In this document: positions 1 to 6,992 of the stretch, piece by piece
Layout: every line of letters starts with the position of its first letter
Numbering within the stretch: position 1 is the first letter of the stretch
Assembly (NCBI GenBank): GCA_036512955.1
Contig: DATBZX010000134.1
Location: forward strand, 1-12,495
Direction of reading: 5' to 3'
Source: DASRAA01 sp036512955
GTDB lineage: Bacteria > Acidobacteriota > Terriglobia > Terriglobales > Acidobacteriaceae
DNA: 12,495 bases
Made by a program: the position numbers and the translations under genes
Notes under the pieces: generated by a model
What the model was told of the DNA's origin: nothing
The model's input: only the letters and a program-made list of their open reading frames with translations
Database searches by the model: none

Positions 1-80
1 AGTTGCTCCAAGCTTCCTTCCCCACGGTCGTGGGCCTGCAGCAGCTTGCGCCGCAGATCGTCCCCGTACGATTTCGCCAT
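1..80 (-). CDS. IS630-family transposase, N-terminal fragment (cut by window edge)
   Basis: The minus strand from 80 reads ATG followed by an uninterrupted frame of 26 codons to the window edge. The start is MAKSYGDDLRRKLLQAHDRG, then EGSLEQ. This matches the conserved opening of IS630-family transposases (roughly M-A-K-x-Y-x-x-D-L-R-x-[RK]-[IVL]-[IVL]), which begins the N-terminal helix-turn-helix that binds the element ends. The catalytic DDE domain lies outside the window, so integrity cannot be judged. It sits next to the island integrase, a common place for insertion sequences to accumulate. The call rests on a short but distinctive stretch. Confidence 0.75.
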   Translation of the reverse strand, partial: MAKSYGDDLRRKLLQAHDRGEGSLEQ

Positions 81-138
81 TGCTGGTTTGCCGCAGAGTC
101 TCGCCGCAATCCACTATACACCTACATTGGAACTGCTC
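1..138 (-). mobile_element. Left part of an IS630-family insertion sequence, cut by the window edge
   Basis: The segment contains the start of an IS630-type transposase reading leftwards off the window, plus about 58 bases of the leader expected between the start codon and the element's terminal inverted repeat. IS630 elements insert at TA dinucleotides. A TA lies at 139-140, directly outside the sequence GAGCAGTTCCAATG (minus strand, from 138), so I place the likely element end there. The partner inverted repeat is outside the window, so the boundary is an inference from IS630 target preference only. Confidence 0.5.
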
Positions 139-223
139 TAGAACGCACACATAACGAAGAAGACGATGGACTCAATTCAGGATGGTTGCAAAAACAGATG
201 ACGGCACAGACAGAGACCGCAAA

Positions 224-442
224 ATGAACGGAAACAACCAATCGAACGCAGTCGAGTTGTTGACGCCAGAAGAAGCTTCTGCAGCTCTTCACAAAAGCCT
301 ACGCGTCCTACGTTATTGGAGAACTGCTGGTATCGGTCCCGCCTATGTGAAGCTCGGGAAAACCGTTCTCTATGACCGCAACGACCTGATAGCCTATGTG
401 CGGAGCAACACTGTCCAGCCTTCCGTGCGAGCCGCAATCTAG
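224..442 (+). CDS. Excisionase-like helix-turn-helix protein (Xis/AlpA type)
   Basis: This is a 72-residue protein made almost entirely of one MerR-like winged helix-turn-helix of the HTH_17/excisionase type. Residues of about 13-60 show the pattern LLTPEEASAAL, then LRVLRYWRTAGIGP, then YVKLGKTVLYDRNDLIAYV, which is the helix, recognition helix and wing of this family. Such proteins bind attachment-site DNA and steer the recombinase towards excision, or act as AlpA-like regulators of the integrase. The stop codon TAG overlaps the integrase ribosome binding site, so the two genes are translationally coupled in one operon. The start is uncertain: an in-frame ATG at 182 would add 14 mostly polar residues, and neither start has a strong Shine-Dalgarno. 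I prefer 224 because the length then fits the family. Confidence 0.8.
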   Translation: MNGNNQSNAVELLTPEEASAALHKSLRVLRYWRTAGIGPAYVKLGKTVLYDRNDLIAYVRSNTVQPSVRAAI

Positions 443-446
443 GAGG
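441..446 (+). promoter_or_regulatory. Shine-Dalgarno that fixes the integrase start (GTG at 453)
   Basis: A perfect AGGAGG lies six bases before a GTG at 453. The longer reading from ATG 396 would add 19 residues that overlap the upstream gene and have no integrase-like character. The G-rich site also overlaps the TAG stop of the upstream gene, giving coupling. Confidence 0.85.
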
Positions 447-452
447 AGAATC

Positions 453-1454
453 GTGTCGCTCTATAAACGTGGGCAGTTCTGGTATTACGAGTTCCAGGTG
501 AATGGAACTCGCTACCGCGGATCAACCAAGCAGGCCATACAGACTCGGGCGCGGCAGATTGAGGTTCGCAAGATGCAGGAGGCACAGGAGAACGGCTACT
601 CGCCGCTCCCCCGAAAGGCGCCGATATTGCGCGACTTTGCCGCTACCGCGCTCAAAATGTTCGACAATAGTTCACTCGATGCAGACACCAAGCGTTATTA
701 CCGAAACGGATGGCACCGCATCGAGAACACCCCTTTGGCCGCTATGAGGCTGGATCGGATCACAACGGACGCGGTTGCCGCGGTTACGCTTGACGGTTCA
801 CCGTCATGGCAGAACCAGGCATTGCGGACGCTCAGCGTCATTCTGGCAAAGGCCGTACAGTTCCGCTACCTGCGCCAGAAACCAACAATCAAGCTGTCGA
901 GGGAACCACGCCGTGAGTGCCTCATTGACGATGCGGCTGAAAAGCAGCTCTTGGATGTGGCACGTCAACCCCTGGAGGACGTACTCGTAATCATGCGGGA
1001 CATGGGCCTGAGGCCCGAGGAAGTGTTCCGCATGAGATGGGAACACGTTCACTGGGACAAGCGGCTATACTTCAACCCGTTCGGTAAGAGCCAGAAGGCT
1101 CGGCGCTGGATACCGATGAGCCAGCGGGTTATTGACGCTTTCAGGGAAAGGTTGCACCAGCAGTCCAACCCTGAATGGGTATTCCCGTCCAAGAAAGCCG
1201 CATCTGGGCACTTAACCACCGTTGCCAAGCAATTTCGTGAAGCAAGGTGTCTGGCGGGACTGCCTGAGTCGTTGAAGCTCTATGGCGCACGCCACGCTTT
1301 TGCGACTTATGCCGTTGAGGCTACCGGAAACATATTCGCCGTGGCTGACGCCATGGGGCATGAGGACTTAAAGACCACACGCATCTACCAGCATCCCGAA
1401 CTCGGTGCGATTCGGGATGCTATAGATCAGCGTAATAACAGGAGGGTGATGTGA
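453..1454 (+). CDS. Tyrosine recombinase / phage-type site-specific integrase
   Basis: This 333-residue protein is predicted to catalyse integration and excision of the genomic island at the adjacent tRNA-Thr gene. Residues 1-60 look like an Arm-binding region (KRGQFWYYEFQVNGTRYRGS). Residues of about 61-150 form the SAM-like core-binding domain, and about 155-325 the catalytic domain. The catalytic set is visible: R187 in GLRPEE, a lysine in GKSQKARRWIP (K212 or K215), R280 in YGARHAFAT, H303 in MGHEDLKTT and the nucleophile Y312 in RIYQHPE. The usual box II histidine (HxxR) is a tyrosine, Y277, a substitution found in a subset of integrases. Length and domain order are normal and nothing is broken, so the enzyme is probably active. 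The GTG start is set by an AGGAGG. Its 3' end lies 79 bases from the tRNA. Confidence 0.93.
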   Translation: MSLYKRGQFWYYEFQVNGTRYRGSTKQAIQTRARQIEVRKMQEAQENGYSPLPRKAPILRDFAATALKMFDNSSLDADTKRYYRNGWHRIENTPLAAMRLDRITTDAVAAVTLDGSPSWQNQALRTLSVILAKAVQFRYLRQKPTIKLSREPRRECLIDDAAEKQLLDVARQPLEDVLVIMRDMGLRPEEVFRMRWEHVHWDKRLYFNPFGKSQKARRWIPMSQRVIDAFRERLHQQSNPEWVFPSKKAASGHLTTVAKQFREARCLAGLPESLKLYGARHAFATYAVEATGNIFAVADAMGHEDLKTTRIYQHPELGAIRDAIDQRNNRRVM

Positions 1455-1458
1455 GAGT

Positions 1459-1478
1459 CCCCACAAAATCCCCCACAA
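1459..1478 (+). repeat. Two direct copies of CCCCACAA between integrase and tRNA
   Basis: The octamer CCCCACAA occurs at 1459-1466 and again at 1471-1478, with a start-to-start distance of 12 bases. Short direct repeats beside an attachment site are often arm-type binding sites for the integrase or Xis. That role here is an inference from position only. Confidence 0.4.
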
Positions 1479-1533
1479 TCAAGAACAACGTCCACCAGCG
1501 ATGGCGGGCATGTGGCGAAACAAAAGAAGTTAC

Positions 1534-1561
1534 TGGAGCCGACGATCGGACTTGAACCGAT
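1534..1561. other. Putative island attachment site (att) in the tRNA 3' end
   Basis: The T arm and 3' acceptor strand of the tRNA-Thr gene face the integrase, as expected when a tyrosine recombinase uses a tRNA 3' end as attB. The integrated element would restore these bases on crossover. I find no second copy of this segment between 1 and 1533, so the other att repeat should lie left of the window. The exact core cannot be defined from one copy. Confidence 0.45.
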
Positions 1562-1609
1562 GACCTGTCGATTACGAATCGACTGCTCTACCAACTGAGC
1601 TACGTCGGC
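1534..1609 (-). tRNA. tRNA-Thr (anticodon CGU)
   Basis: Read on the minus strand, the segment folds into a complete 76-base cloverleaf. It has a 7-bp acceptor (GCCGACG/CGTCGGC), a D arm GCTC-AGTTGGTA-GAGC, an anticodon arm GTCGA-TTCGTAA-TCGAC, a five-base variable loop and a T arm ATCGG-TTCAAGT-CCGAT. The discriminator is T and an encoded CCA occupies 1536-1534. The anticodon CGT (1576-1574) reads ACG, threonine. All canonical positions (U33, GG in the D loop, TTC in the T loop) are present, so the gene looks functional despite being an insertion target. No clear rho-independent terminator is visible on its downstream side, which is now island DNA. Confidence 0.96.
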
Positions 1610-1618
1610 CTCTTTTCG

Positions 1619-1647
1619 ATTGTAAATGCTGTTCGAGGCACGGTAAA
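1619..1647 (-). promoter_or_regulatory. Sigma70-like promoter of the tRNA-Thr gene
   Basis: On the minus strand a -35 box TTTACC (1647-1642) and a -10 box TACAAT (1624-1619) are separated by exactly 17 bases. Transcription would begin at about 1612, only a few bases before the mature tRNA 5' end at 1609. The spacing, box quality and location agree well. Confidence 0.7.
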
Positions 1648-1756
1648 GCGAGGTTAAGTCCCGGATTTCCACCGCAGTGAATCGAATTGACACTTGCGCA
1701 AGCTGGCAAGTCCGCCGATAATCAGCGTAGAGCTCCGGTGGCCACTACGGGCTTCC

Positions 1757-2635
1757 ATGAATCGATTTTGTCGATCTGATGTACTGCGGATTCTGCACAT
1801 CACCAGCAGGCAACTAACTGGCTGGCAACGAGCCGGTTTGGCCCCAATTTCTGACGAGTTCTCCTTCTTCGACCTCATTCAACTCAAGAAAGTGCGTGAT
1901 CTTCGCGCCAAGCGGGTGCGCTCGGCAGTTATTCACGAGTCGCTCGTCGCCATGCGCAAGCAAGTCGCCGGGATGGAGAACCCGTTGCTCGAAGCCAGTG
2001 CGTTCAACATCGGAAATCGGGTCGCGTTTCGTCACGACGGCCTGTCGGTCGAGCCGGTGGGTGGACAATTCGTGATGGAGTTTGAGCCGGTAGGTGCTGT
2101 CGTCTCGGTCAAAGTCAGGCCCATCTCCCGGGCCGATTCCGCAGCCGATTGGTTTGCCCGCGGAGTCGCTCTCGAAGAGCATCCCAGTACCCATGACGAG
2201 GCCATTGAAACCTATCTCCGGGTGCTGGAATTCGAGCCAACCCACGCTGCCGCCCACATCAACCTGGGTACTCTTTATTACAACCGCCAGGATTTCGCCT
2301 CCGCAGAGAAACACTATCGCCTGGCGATCGCAGCCGATCCACGGTATGCCTTGGCATACTTCGACCTGGGCAACGTGCTTGACGAGACCGGGCGACTCGA
2401 GGATGCGATCGCTGCGTATCGGACGGCCATCCAGTTGGCTCCGACCTACGCTGACGCACATTACAACCTTGCGATTGCTCATGAACGTCAGCGGCAGCCT
2501 CGCCGGGCATTGGTGCATTGGAAGACCTACGCGCGACTCGATCGCATGGGACCATGGTCGGTGCATGCCCGGAATCAGATAGCGCGCATTCTCGAGGGCG
2601 ACAAGTTGAAGATGGTTTTCCGCCGGCAGAAGTAA
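1757..2635 (+). CDS. MerR-like DNA-binding domain fused to TPR repeats
   Basis: This is a 292-residue protein, predicted soluble and cytoplasmic. Residues of about 1-60 resemble a MerR-type winged helix-turn-helix (SDVLRILHITSRQLTGWQRAGL, then a wing and the FFDLIQLKKVRDLR helix). Residues 61-125 are a linker of unknown fold. Residues of about 129-262 contain one partial and three good TPR units, for example HINLGTLYYNRQDFASAEKHYRLAI, FDLGNVLDETGRLEDAIAAYRTAI and YNLAIAHERQRQPRRAL. The combination suggests a regulator whose TPR part binds a protein partner; target and signal are unknown. No cysteine or metal-site arrangement typical of MerR metal sensors is visible. ATG 1757 was chosen because it opens the helix-turn-helix. 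A TTG at 1694 is in frame, but the extra 21 residues look like leader sequence and overlap a possible -10 box GATAAT (1718-1723). A 218-base gap follows. Confidence 0.85.
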   Translation: MNRFCRSDVLRILHITSRQLTGWQRAGLAPISDEFSFFDLIQLKKVRDLRAKRVRSAVIHESLVAMRKQVAGMENPLLEASAFNIGNRVAFRHDGLSVEPVGGQFVMEFEPVGAVVSVKVRPISRADSAADWFARGVALEEHPSTHDEAIETYLRVLEFEPTHAAAHINLGTLYYNRQDFASAEKHYRLAIAADPRYALAYFDLGNVLDETGRLEDAIAAYRTAIQLAPTYADAHYNLAIAHERQRQPRRALVHWKTYARLDRMGPWSVHARNQIARILEGDKLKMVFRRQK

Positions 2636-2679
2636 TTCCCTTCCTCCTCCAACTGCATAAACAGAGCCTATTGATGCGC

Positions 2680-2695
2680 GACACCGCTCGGTGTC
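2680..2695. repeat. Short perfect hairpin between the MerR-TPR gene and the permease gene
   Basis: GACACC-GCTC-GGTGTC gives a 6-bp stem with a four-base loop, 44 bases after the MerR-TPR stop. There is no T-run behind it, so it is a poor match to a rho-independent terminator. It may be a weak terminator, an operator or chance. The rest of the 2636-2853 gap shows no small gene or convincing promoter; the permease has a GGAG about ten bases before its ATG. Confidence 0.35.
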
Positions 2696-2853
2696 CACCT
2701 GCGGACGGAAGCTCCATGAACGGACGAGCGGAAAGCGGCGCTGCCGAGTCCCAGACAGCCAACCGTATGAAATATATGCCCTTATGCGAAGTGTGCGTGT
2801 GGTAACGCAGTTGCACGTATCCTGCCCTTAAGGCTTCACCGGAGAGCCATCGC

Positions 2854-5406
2854 ATGACCACACTACTGAACGACGTGTTCTACGCCCTTCGCCAGATGCG
2901 GAAATCGCCGGGCTTCACGCTGGTGGCGGTGATTACCCTTGCTTTGGGTATCGGCGCCAACGCTGCGATCTTCACCCTGGTCCACGCCATTCTGTTGCGG
3001 CCCTTGCCGGTGAAAGACCCGAGCGCTTTGTATCGCATAGGCGACAAGGACGTGAACTGCTGTGTGACGAGCGGACTGCAGGATGTGTGGGACATCTATT
3101 CCTATGCGTTGTACCAGCAAGTGAAGAAGCAGACTCCGGAGTTTGAGGACCTGGCGGCATTCCAGGCAGGTCTCGCGAATGTGAGTACGCGCCGCGCCGG
3201 CGACAAGAGCCCGGCGCGCCCGTTACACGCCGAATACGTCACTGGAAACTACTTCTCTATGCTCGGCCTGTCGCCCGCAGCGGGACGCCTACTGTCGCCG
3301 TCCGACGACCGGACCGAATCGGCTCCTGCGGCCGTGATGAGCTATCGCGCTTGGCAGAATTACTTCGCCAGCGATCCCTCGATTCTCGAATCGAGCATTG
3401 CGCTCAATGGTTTCCACTTTGCGGTGGTTGGCATTGCTCCTCCCGACTTCTATGGTGACCGGCTGACTGACACTCCTCCAGACTTCTGGTTGCCGCTGGC
3501 GCTGGAGCCGGCTGCCCGAGGCAGCGTTTCCATGCTGAATCAATCGAACGTGCACTGGCTGTACGTCATGGGACGCTTGATGGCGGGGGCTTCCTCGGAG
3601 CAGGTGCAATCGAAAATCACCGTCGAACTGCAGCAGTGGTTGAACAGCGAAGAGGGCACAAGCACCGTCGGCGACAACGATCGCAGCAAGATTGCCAAAC
3701 AGAAGGTATTGATGCTTCCCGCGGCCGGCGGAGTCGCCGTGCTGGCCCGCGAAACTCAGAAGGGTCTGCGCCTCCTCATGGCGTTGTCTGGACTCGTGCT
3801 GCTCATCGCCTGCGCAAATATCGCCAACTTGCTGCTGGCGCGCGGGGCGGCGCGCAAGCGGCAAACTGCAGTCCGCCTGGCGCTGGGAGCACGCCGGCTT
3901 CGCTTGGTCCGGCAATTGCTCACGGAGAGTATCTTGCTGGCGATCATTGGGGGCGCGGTTGGCCTCGTCGTCGCGTATCTCGGCTCGCGTAGCATACTGG
4001 CCATAGCATTTCGCGGTTCCGAGTTCATACCCATCGACCCTGACCCGTCGAAGCCAGTATTGCTGTTCTCTTTTCTGCTCTCACTGCTCACGGGCGTTGT
4101 ATTCGGGGTCGCACCCGCCTGGATCACGTCCCATGCTGATCCGGCCGAAGCGCTACGGAGCGGCGATCGCTCCAGCACGCACGGAGCCTCCCTGGCTCAA
4201 AAAGTATTGGTGGTTCTGCAGGCCGCCCTGTCGCTGGTGCTGGTAGCGGGAGCCGTCCTCATGGTTCAAAGCCTGCGCAACCTCGAGCACCAGAACTTCG
4301 GATTTCAAAGCGACTACCGTTATATCGTGCGACTGGGGCACGCCTTCGTAGGCCAGTCGCCAGAAAGATTGGCCGGAAGTTATCGCGACCTCGAGCAAAG
4401 GATGAGCAACCTCCCGGGCGTAATTACTGCCAGCTATTCCATGTACAGCCCAATGGGACTCAACAACTGGAGTACTTCGGTGTACTTGCCGGGCCGCACT
4501 CACCAGAGTGGAGAACATGGCGACTACGCGTCGTGGCTGCGTATCGGGCCAAATTACTTTACAACCATTGGAACGCGCCTGCTGCGAGGACGGACTATCG
4601 GCGACCAGGACACTCCGAACTCAACCAAGGTTGCGGTAGTCAACGAGAGGTTCGCGAAGAAATTCTTCAAGGACCAAGACCCTATAGGCAAGCGTTTCGG
4701 GGCCGGAGATCCCAAACACACTGCCGACTTCGAGATCGTCGGCGTCGTTGAGGACGCCAAGTACCAGGACACTCATGGCCAGGCCTACGCCACCTATTTC
4801 CTGCCCTATTTGCAGAACGTGGAGTATACGGACCCCTCCGACATCTCCAGCCAGATCAGCTCGCAGCAGATCGAGACGATCGAACTGCATGTGGCCGGCA
4901 AACCAGAGAACCTGGAAGGCACGGTGCGCCGCGAGCTAGCTGAACTCGACCCCGACATGACCGTCATTCGCATAACGAGCTTTGGCGAACAGGTAAGCGA
5001 GGCCCTCAACCAGGGAAGACTCCTGGCGCGGTTGACAACGCTTTTTGGAATACTTGCATTGACTCTCGCATCCATCGGCCTTTACGGCGTCACCTCATAC
5101 ACCGTAGAGCAACGCACGCGCGAGATCGGTATTCGAGTTGCCGTGGGAGCCAACCGCAGCAATGTAGTCGCCATGGTCCTCGGGGGTGCGTTCCGGCAAG
5201 TCGGGATTGGCTTGGCCCTCGGCGTCCCTCTGGCCTTTTTGGGGGGATGGCTCATCTCGAGCCAACTTTTCGAAGTGAAGGGGTACGACCCGCTGGCGCT
5301 GAGCCTCGCAGTGCTGTTGCTCGCCGTCTGCGCCCTTGTAGCGGGATTAGTCCCAGCCCGAAGGGCCGCGTCCATCGAGCCCATGCAGGCGCTCAGGACG
5401 GAGTGA
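2854..5406 (+). CDS. ABC transporter permease, MacB/FtsX-like, acidobacterial duplicated orphan permease (ADOP)
   Basis: This 850-residue inner-membrane protein carries two tandem MacB-periplasmic-plus-FtsX modules. Hydrophobic segments are visible near residues 22-46, 306-328, 355-382, 401-424, 448-472, 724-748, 782-802 and 813-833. A periplasmic MacB-like domain lies at about 50-300 and a second at about 475-720. FtsX-type signatures follow each: LIACANIANLLLARGAARKR with VRLALGA (about 318-346), and LASIGLYGVTSYTVEQRTRE with IRVAVGA (about 738-765). The C-terminus PARRAASIEPMQALRTE is the usual end of the family. In MacB/Lol systems such permeases convert ATPase motion into periplasmic work such as efflux or lipoprotein handling. 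No ATP-binding subunit is encoded nearby, as is typical for this acidobacterial family, so the partner must come from elsewhere or the protein works differently. The length is normal and intact. Confidence 0.93.
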   Translation: MTTLLNDVFYALRQMRKSPGFTLVAVITLALGIGANAAIFTLVHAILLRPLPVKDPSALYRIGDKDVNCCVTSGLQDVWDIYSYALYQQVKKQTPEFEDLAAFQAGLANVSTRRAGDKSPARPLHAEYVTGNYFSMLGLSPAAGRLLSPSDDRTESAPAAVMSYRAWQNYFASDPSILESSIALNGFHFAVVGIAPPDFYGDRLTDTPPDFWLPLALEPAARGSVSMLNQSNVHWLYVMGRLMAGASSEQVQSKITVELQQWLNSEEGTSTVGDNDRSKIAKQKVLMLPAAGGVAVLARETQKGLRLLMALSGLVLLIACANIANLLLARGAARKRQTAVRLALGARRLRLVRQLLTESILLAIIGGAVGLVVAYLGSRSILAIAFRGSEFIPIDPDPSKPVLLFSFLLSLLTGVVFGVAPAWITSHADPAEALRSGDRSSTHGASLAQKVLVVLQAALSLVLVAGAVLMVQSLRNLEHQNFGFQSDYRYIVRLGHAFVGQSPERLAGSYRDLEQRMSNLPGVITASYSMYSPMGLNNWSTSVYLPGRTHQSGEHGDYASWLRIGPNYFTTIGTRLLRGRTIGDQDTPNSTKVAVVNERFAKKFFKDQDPIGKRFGAGDPKHTADFEIVGVVEDAKYQDTHGQAYATYFLPYLQNVEYTDPSDISSQISSQQIETIELHVAGKPENLEGTVRRELAELDPDMTVIRITSFGEQVSEALNQGRLLARLTTLFGILALTLASIGLYGVTSYTVEQRTREIGIRVAVGANRSNVVAMVLGGAFRQVGIGLALGVPLAFLGGWLISSQLFEVKGYDPLALSLAVLLLAVCALVAGLVPARRAASIEPMQALRTE

Positions 5407-5429
5407 ATTCATTCGTTTGTTGGCCTCGC

Positions 5430-6794
5430 CTAGTGGGTGGCCGCGTTGCTCTTAATCCAGTGAGCGATGTCGTTGATCACATCTTCGGAAACATTTCCCG
5501 CGACGGCGTAATCCTCTGGGCTGGCCGGACCCGACCCTGTTCCCTTCATAAACAGGTGGGTGTAGTCGGGATAAAACTTGAATGTCGCGCGGGAGTCGTT
5601 TGCCAAGGCGCTCTTCCAGGCGTCGAAGTCGGCGCTAGTGACTTGGTAGTCTCTGCCGCCTTGTAAGACCAGGATCGGGACCTTGAGGCCCGCCGCGGTC
5701 TTACCGGGATCGTAGTTACGTAAGTCCAGAAAGTACGAGCCGGGTATGGGCGAACCGAAGAAGTCCACCATCGTATCGGGTTTGAGCGATGGGCTCTCCA
5801 CTTGAACAGCAATTGCCTCAGCCTTCTCGATCTGCTTCTTGTCTTCAGGCGTTTGGGTAGCCGTCAGACTGGCGATGTACTTCACTTGCTCGACCACCAA
5901 TTTCTCCAGGGGCCGAGCGTTTCCCGCCAGGATAATGATTCCCGCCACCTGCGGATCTTCGGCCGCGATCCGCGGCGCCAGCATGCCTCCCAGGCTGTGG
6001 CCAAGGATGTAAATTTGTTTCTTGTTGATCTCGGGCATCTTGGCCAGCAAGGCCACGGCAGCTATGGCGTCGTCGGTGACTTCATCTTTCACGGTAAATG
6101 GGGCATCGGACTTTGAGTCTGCGCCATACTGCTTGGTGCGCTTAACGTAACGCAGCACCGCGATGTTCTGGCTCGCCAGACCATAGGCCAGGTCCTTGAA
6201 CGGCTTGTTAGGGCCGAGGCTCTCATCCTGGTCTTCCGGACCCGATCCCTGGATCAAAACCACAGCTGGCACCATGGTCTTCGTATTCGGCAAGATCAAA
6301 GACCCTGGCAATTCCCACCGTCCGCTGATGATGGTTGTGTCGCGCTCGTGGAATGAGTCAGGCTTCGCGTAACTCGGAGCCGTCCACTCGGCAACCGGTG
6401 CAGCGCTGGGCGCGTTGGACGGCGGCTCGAAGAACAATCCCTTCACTTGTCCCTGAGCGTCCATGTAAATCTTGGCGTCGAGTGTCATGCGCTCAAATTC
6501 GCAAGTAATGATCGCTGCATGTAGGCCCTGGCGCTCCGTAACCCGCGTGCTGACGATGCTTTTGAATGTCCCCGCCTGGCCCTGCAGCGAGTCCCAAACT
6601 TCCGGAATCTTGCTGGCTGGCAATGCGGCTTTCATCTGCGCGTCAAACTGTGCCTCGACCTGGTCAAACTGGCGAGCGACAAGCTGAGTAACGATTCCTT
6701 TGCCAATCGCTTCGAAATCCTGAGCGTGCAACAGTGGAGAGGAACAAGTTGCCAACAGAATAAGAATGGGCACAACCCTGCATAACGTCTTCAT
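5430..6794 (-). CDS. Secreted alpha/beta hydrolase with N-terminal DUF3887-like domain
   Basis: This is a 454-residue protein with a Sec signal peptide (MKTLCRVVPILILLATCSSP..., likely cut after LLHA). It is followed by a DUF3887-like NTF2-fold region (about 26-125; IGKGIVTQLVARQFDQVEAQ) and an alpha/beta hydrolase domain (about 150-454). The nucleophile elbow GHSLGG gives S267. D382 in LQGGRDYQ and H413 in YPDYTHLF complete the catalytic triad, and QGSGPEDQDE (about 182) probably forms the oxyanion region. The domain resembles dienelactone hydrolase and prolyl-oligopeptidase-like esterases; the substrate cannot be read from sequence. The ATG at 6794 was chosen because it starts the signal peptide. 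A TTG five codons upstream is possible but would move the weak GGAAAA ribosome site into the coding region. The gene ends 23 bases from the convergent permease gene with no evident terminator between them. Confidence 0.9.
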   Translation of the reverse strand: MKTLCRVVPILILLATCSSPLLHAQDFEAIGKGIVTQLVARQFDQVEAQFDAQMKAALPASKIPEVWDSLQGQAGTFKSIVSTRVTERQGLHAAIITCEFERMTLDAKIYMDAQGQVKGLFFEPPSNAPSAAPVAEWTAPSYAKPDSFHERDTTIISGRWELPGSLILPNTKTMVPAVVLIQGSGPEDQDESLGPNKPFKDLAYGLASQNIAVLRYVKRTKQYGADSKSDAPFTVKDEVTDDAIAAVALLAKMPEINKKQIYILGHSLGGMLAPRIAAEDPQVAGIIILAGNARPLEKLVVEQVKYIASLTATQTPEDKKQIEKAEAIAVQVESPSLKPDTMVDFFGSPIPGSYFLDLRNYDPGKTAAGLKVPILVLQGGRDYQVTSADFDAWKSALANDSRATFKFYPDYTHLFMKGTGSGPASPEDYAVAGNVSEDVINDIAHWIKSNAATH

Positions 6795-6947
6795 AGAGAT
6801 GTTTTCCAAAAACAGTGAACACCAGACTCATACTACCGCGCCGACGGTCCGGGAACACGTCCGACAATGTCTCTTGGCGGTGCGTCTAACTTGGAAACCC
6901 TTTCTCTGGGCTGGCTGCCGCATATCACACGCAAGCTTTCACTCCGG

Positions 6948-6956
6948 TGCTAAAAT
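6948..6956 (+). promoter_or_regulatory. Extended -10 promoter for the acyl-CoA dehydrogenase operon
   Basis: TGC followed by TAAAAT forms an extended -10 element (TGn-TAAAAT). Transcription would start near 6963, leaving a 30-base leader with the ribosome site. No good -35 box is present at the usual distance, which is tolerated by extended -10 promoters. The rest of the 6795-6947 gap shows no other gene; a promoter for the divergent hydrolase must lie there, but I cannot pick it with confidence. Confidence 0.5.
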
Positions 6957-6979
6957 CGAGGGTTTTGTAACCCATCCTT

Positions 6980-6984
6980 GAGGA
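6980..6984 (+). promoter_or_regulatory. Shine-Dalgarno that fixes the acyl-CoA dehydrogenase start
   Basis: GAGGA lies eight bases before the ATG at 6993. This rules out the in-frame TTG at 6978, which would place the ribosome site inside the coding region. Confidence 0.75.
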
Positions 6985-6992
6985 CTCATGCC

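Noticed and set aside
3..227. A 74-codon plus-strand frame at the left edge
   Set aside because: It is antisense to the recognisable IS630 transposase start and crosses the presumed element end; no domain character.
1687..1723. Promoter TTGACA (1687-1692) with GATAAT (1718-1723) for the MerR-TPR gene
   Set aside because: Both boxes look good but the spacer is 25 bases, too long even for the 19-20-base spacers of MerR-type promoters. GATAAT alone may still be a -10 box.
1814..2698. A 294-codon open frame on the minus strand across the MerR-TPR gene
   Set aside because: The plus-strand frame shows clear helix-turn-helix and TPR repeats; the antisense translation shows neither domains nor a good ribosome site.
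5407..5429. A terminator between the convergent permease and hydrolase genes
   Set aside because: The 23-base gap contains no stem with a T-run on either strand.
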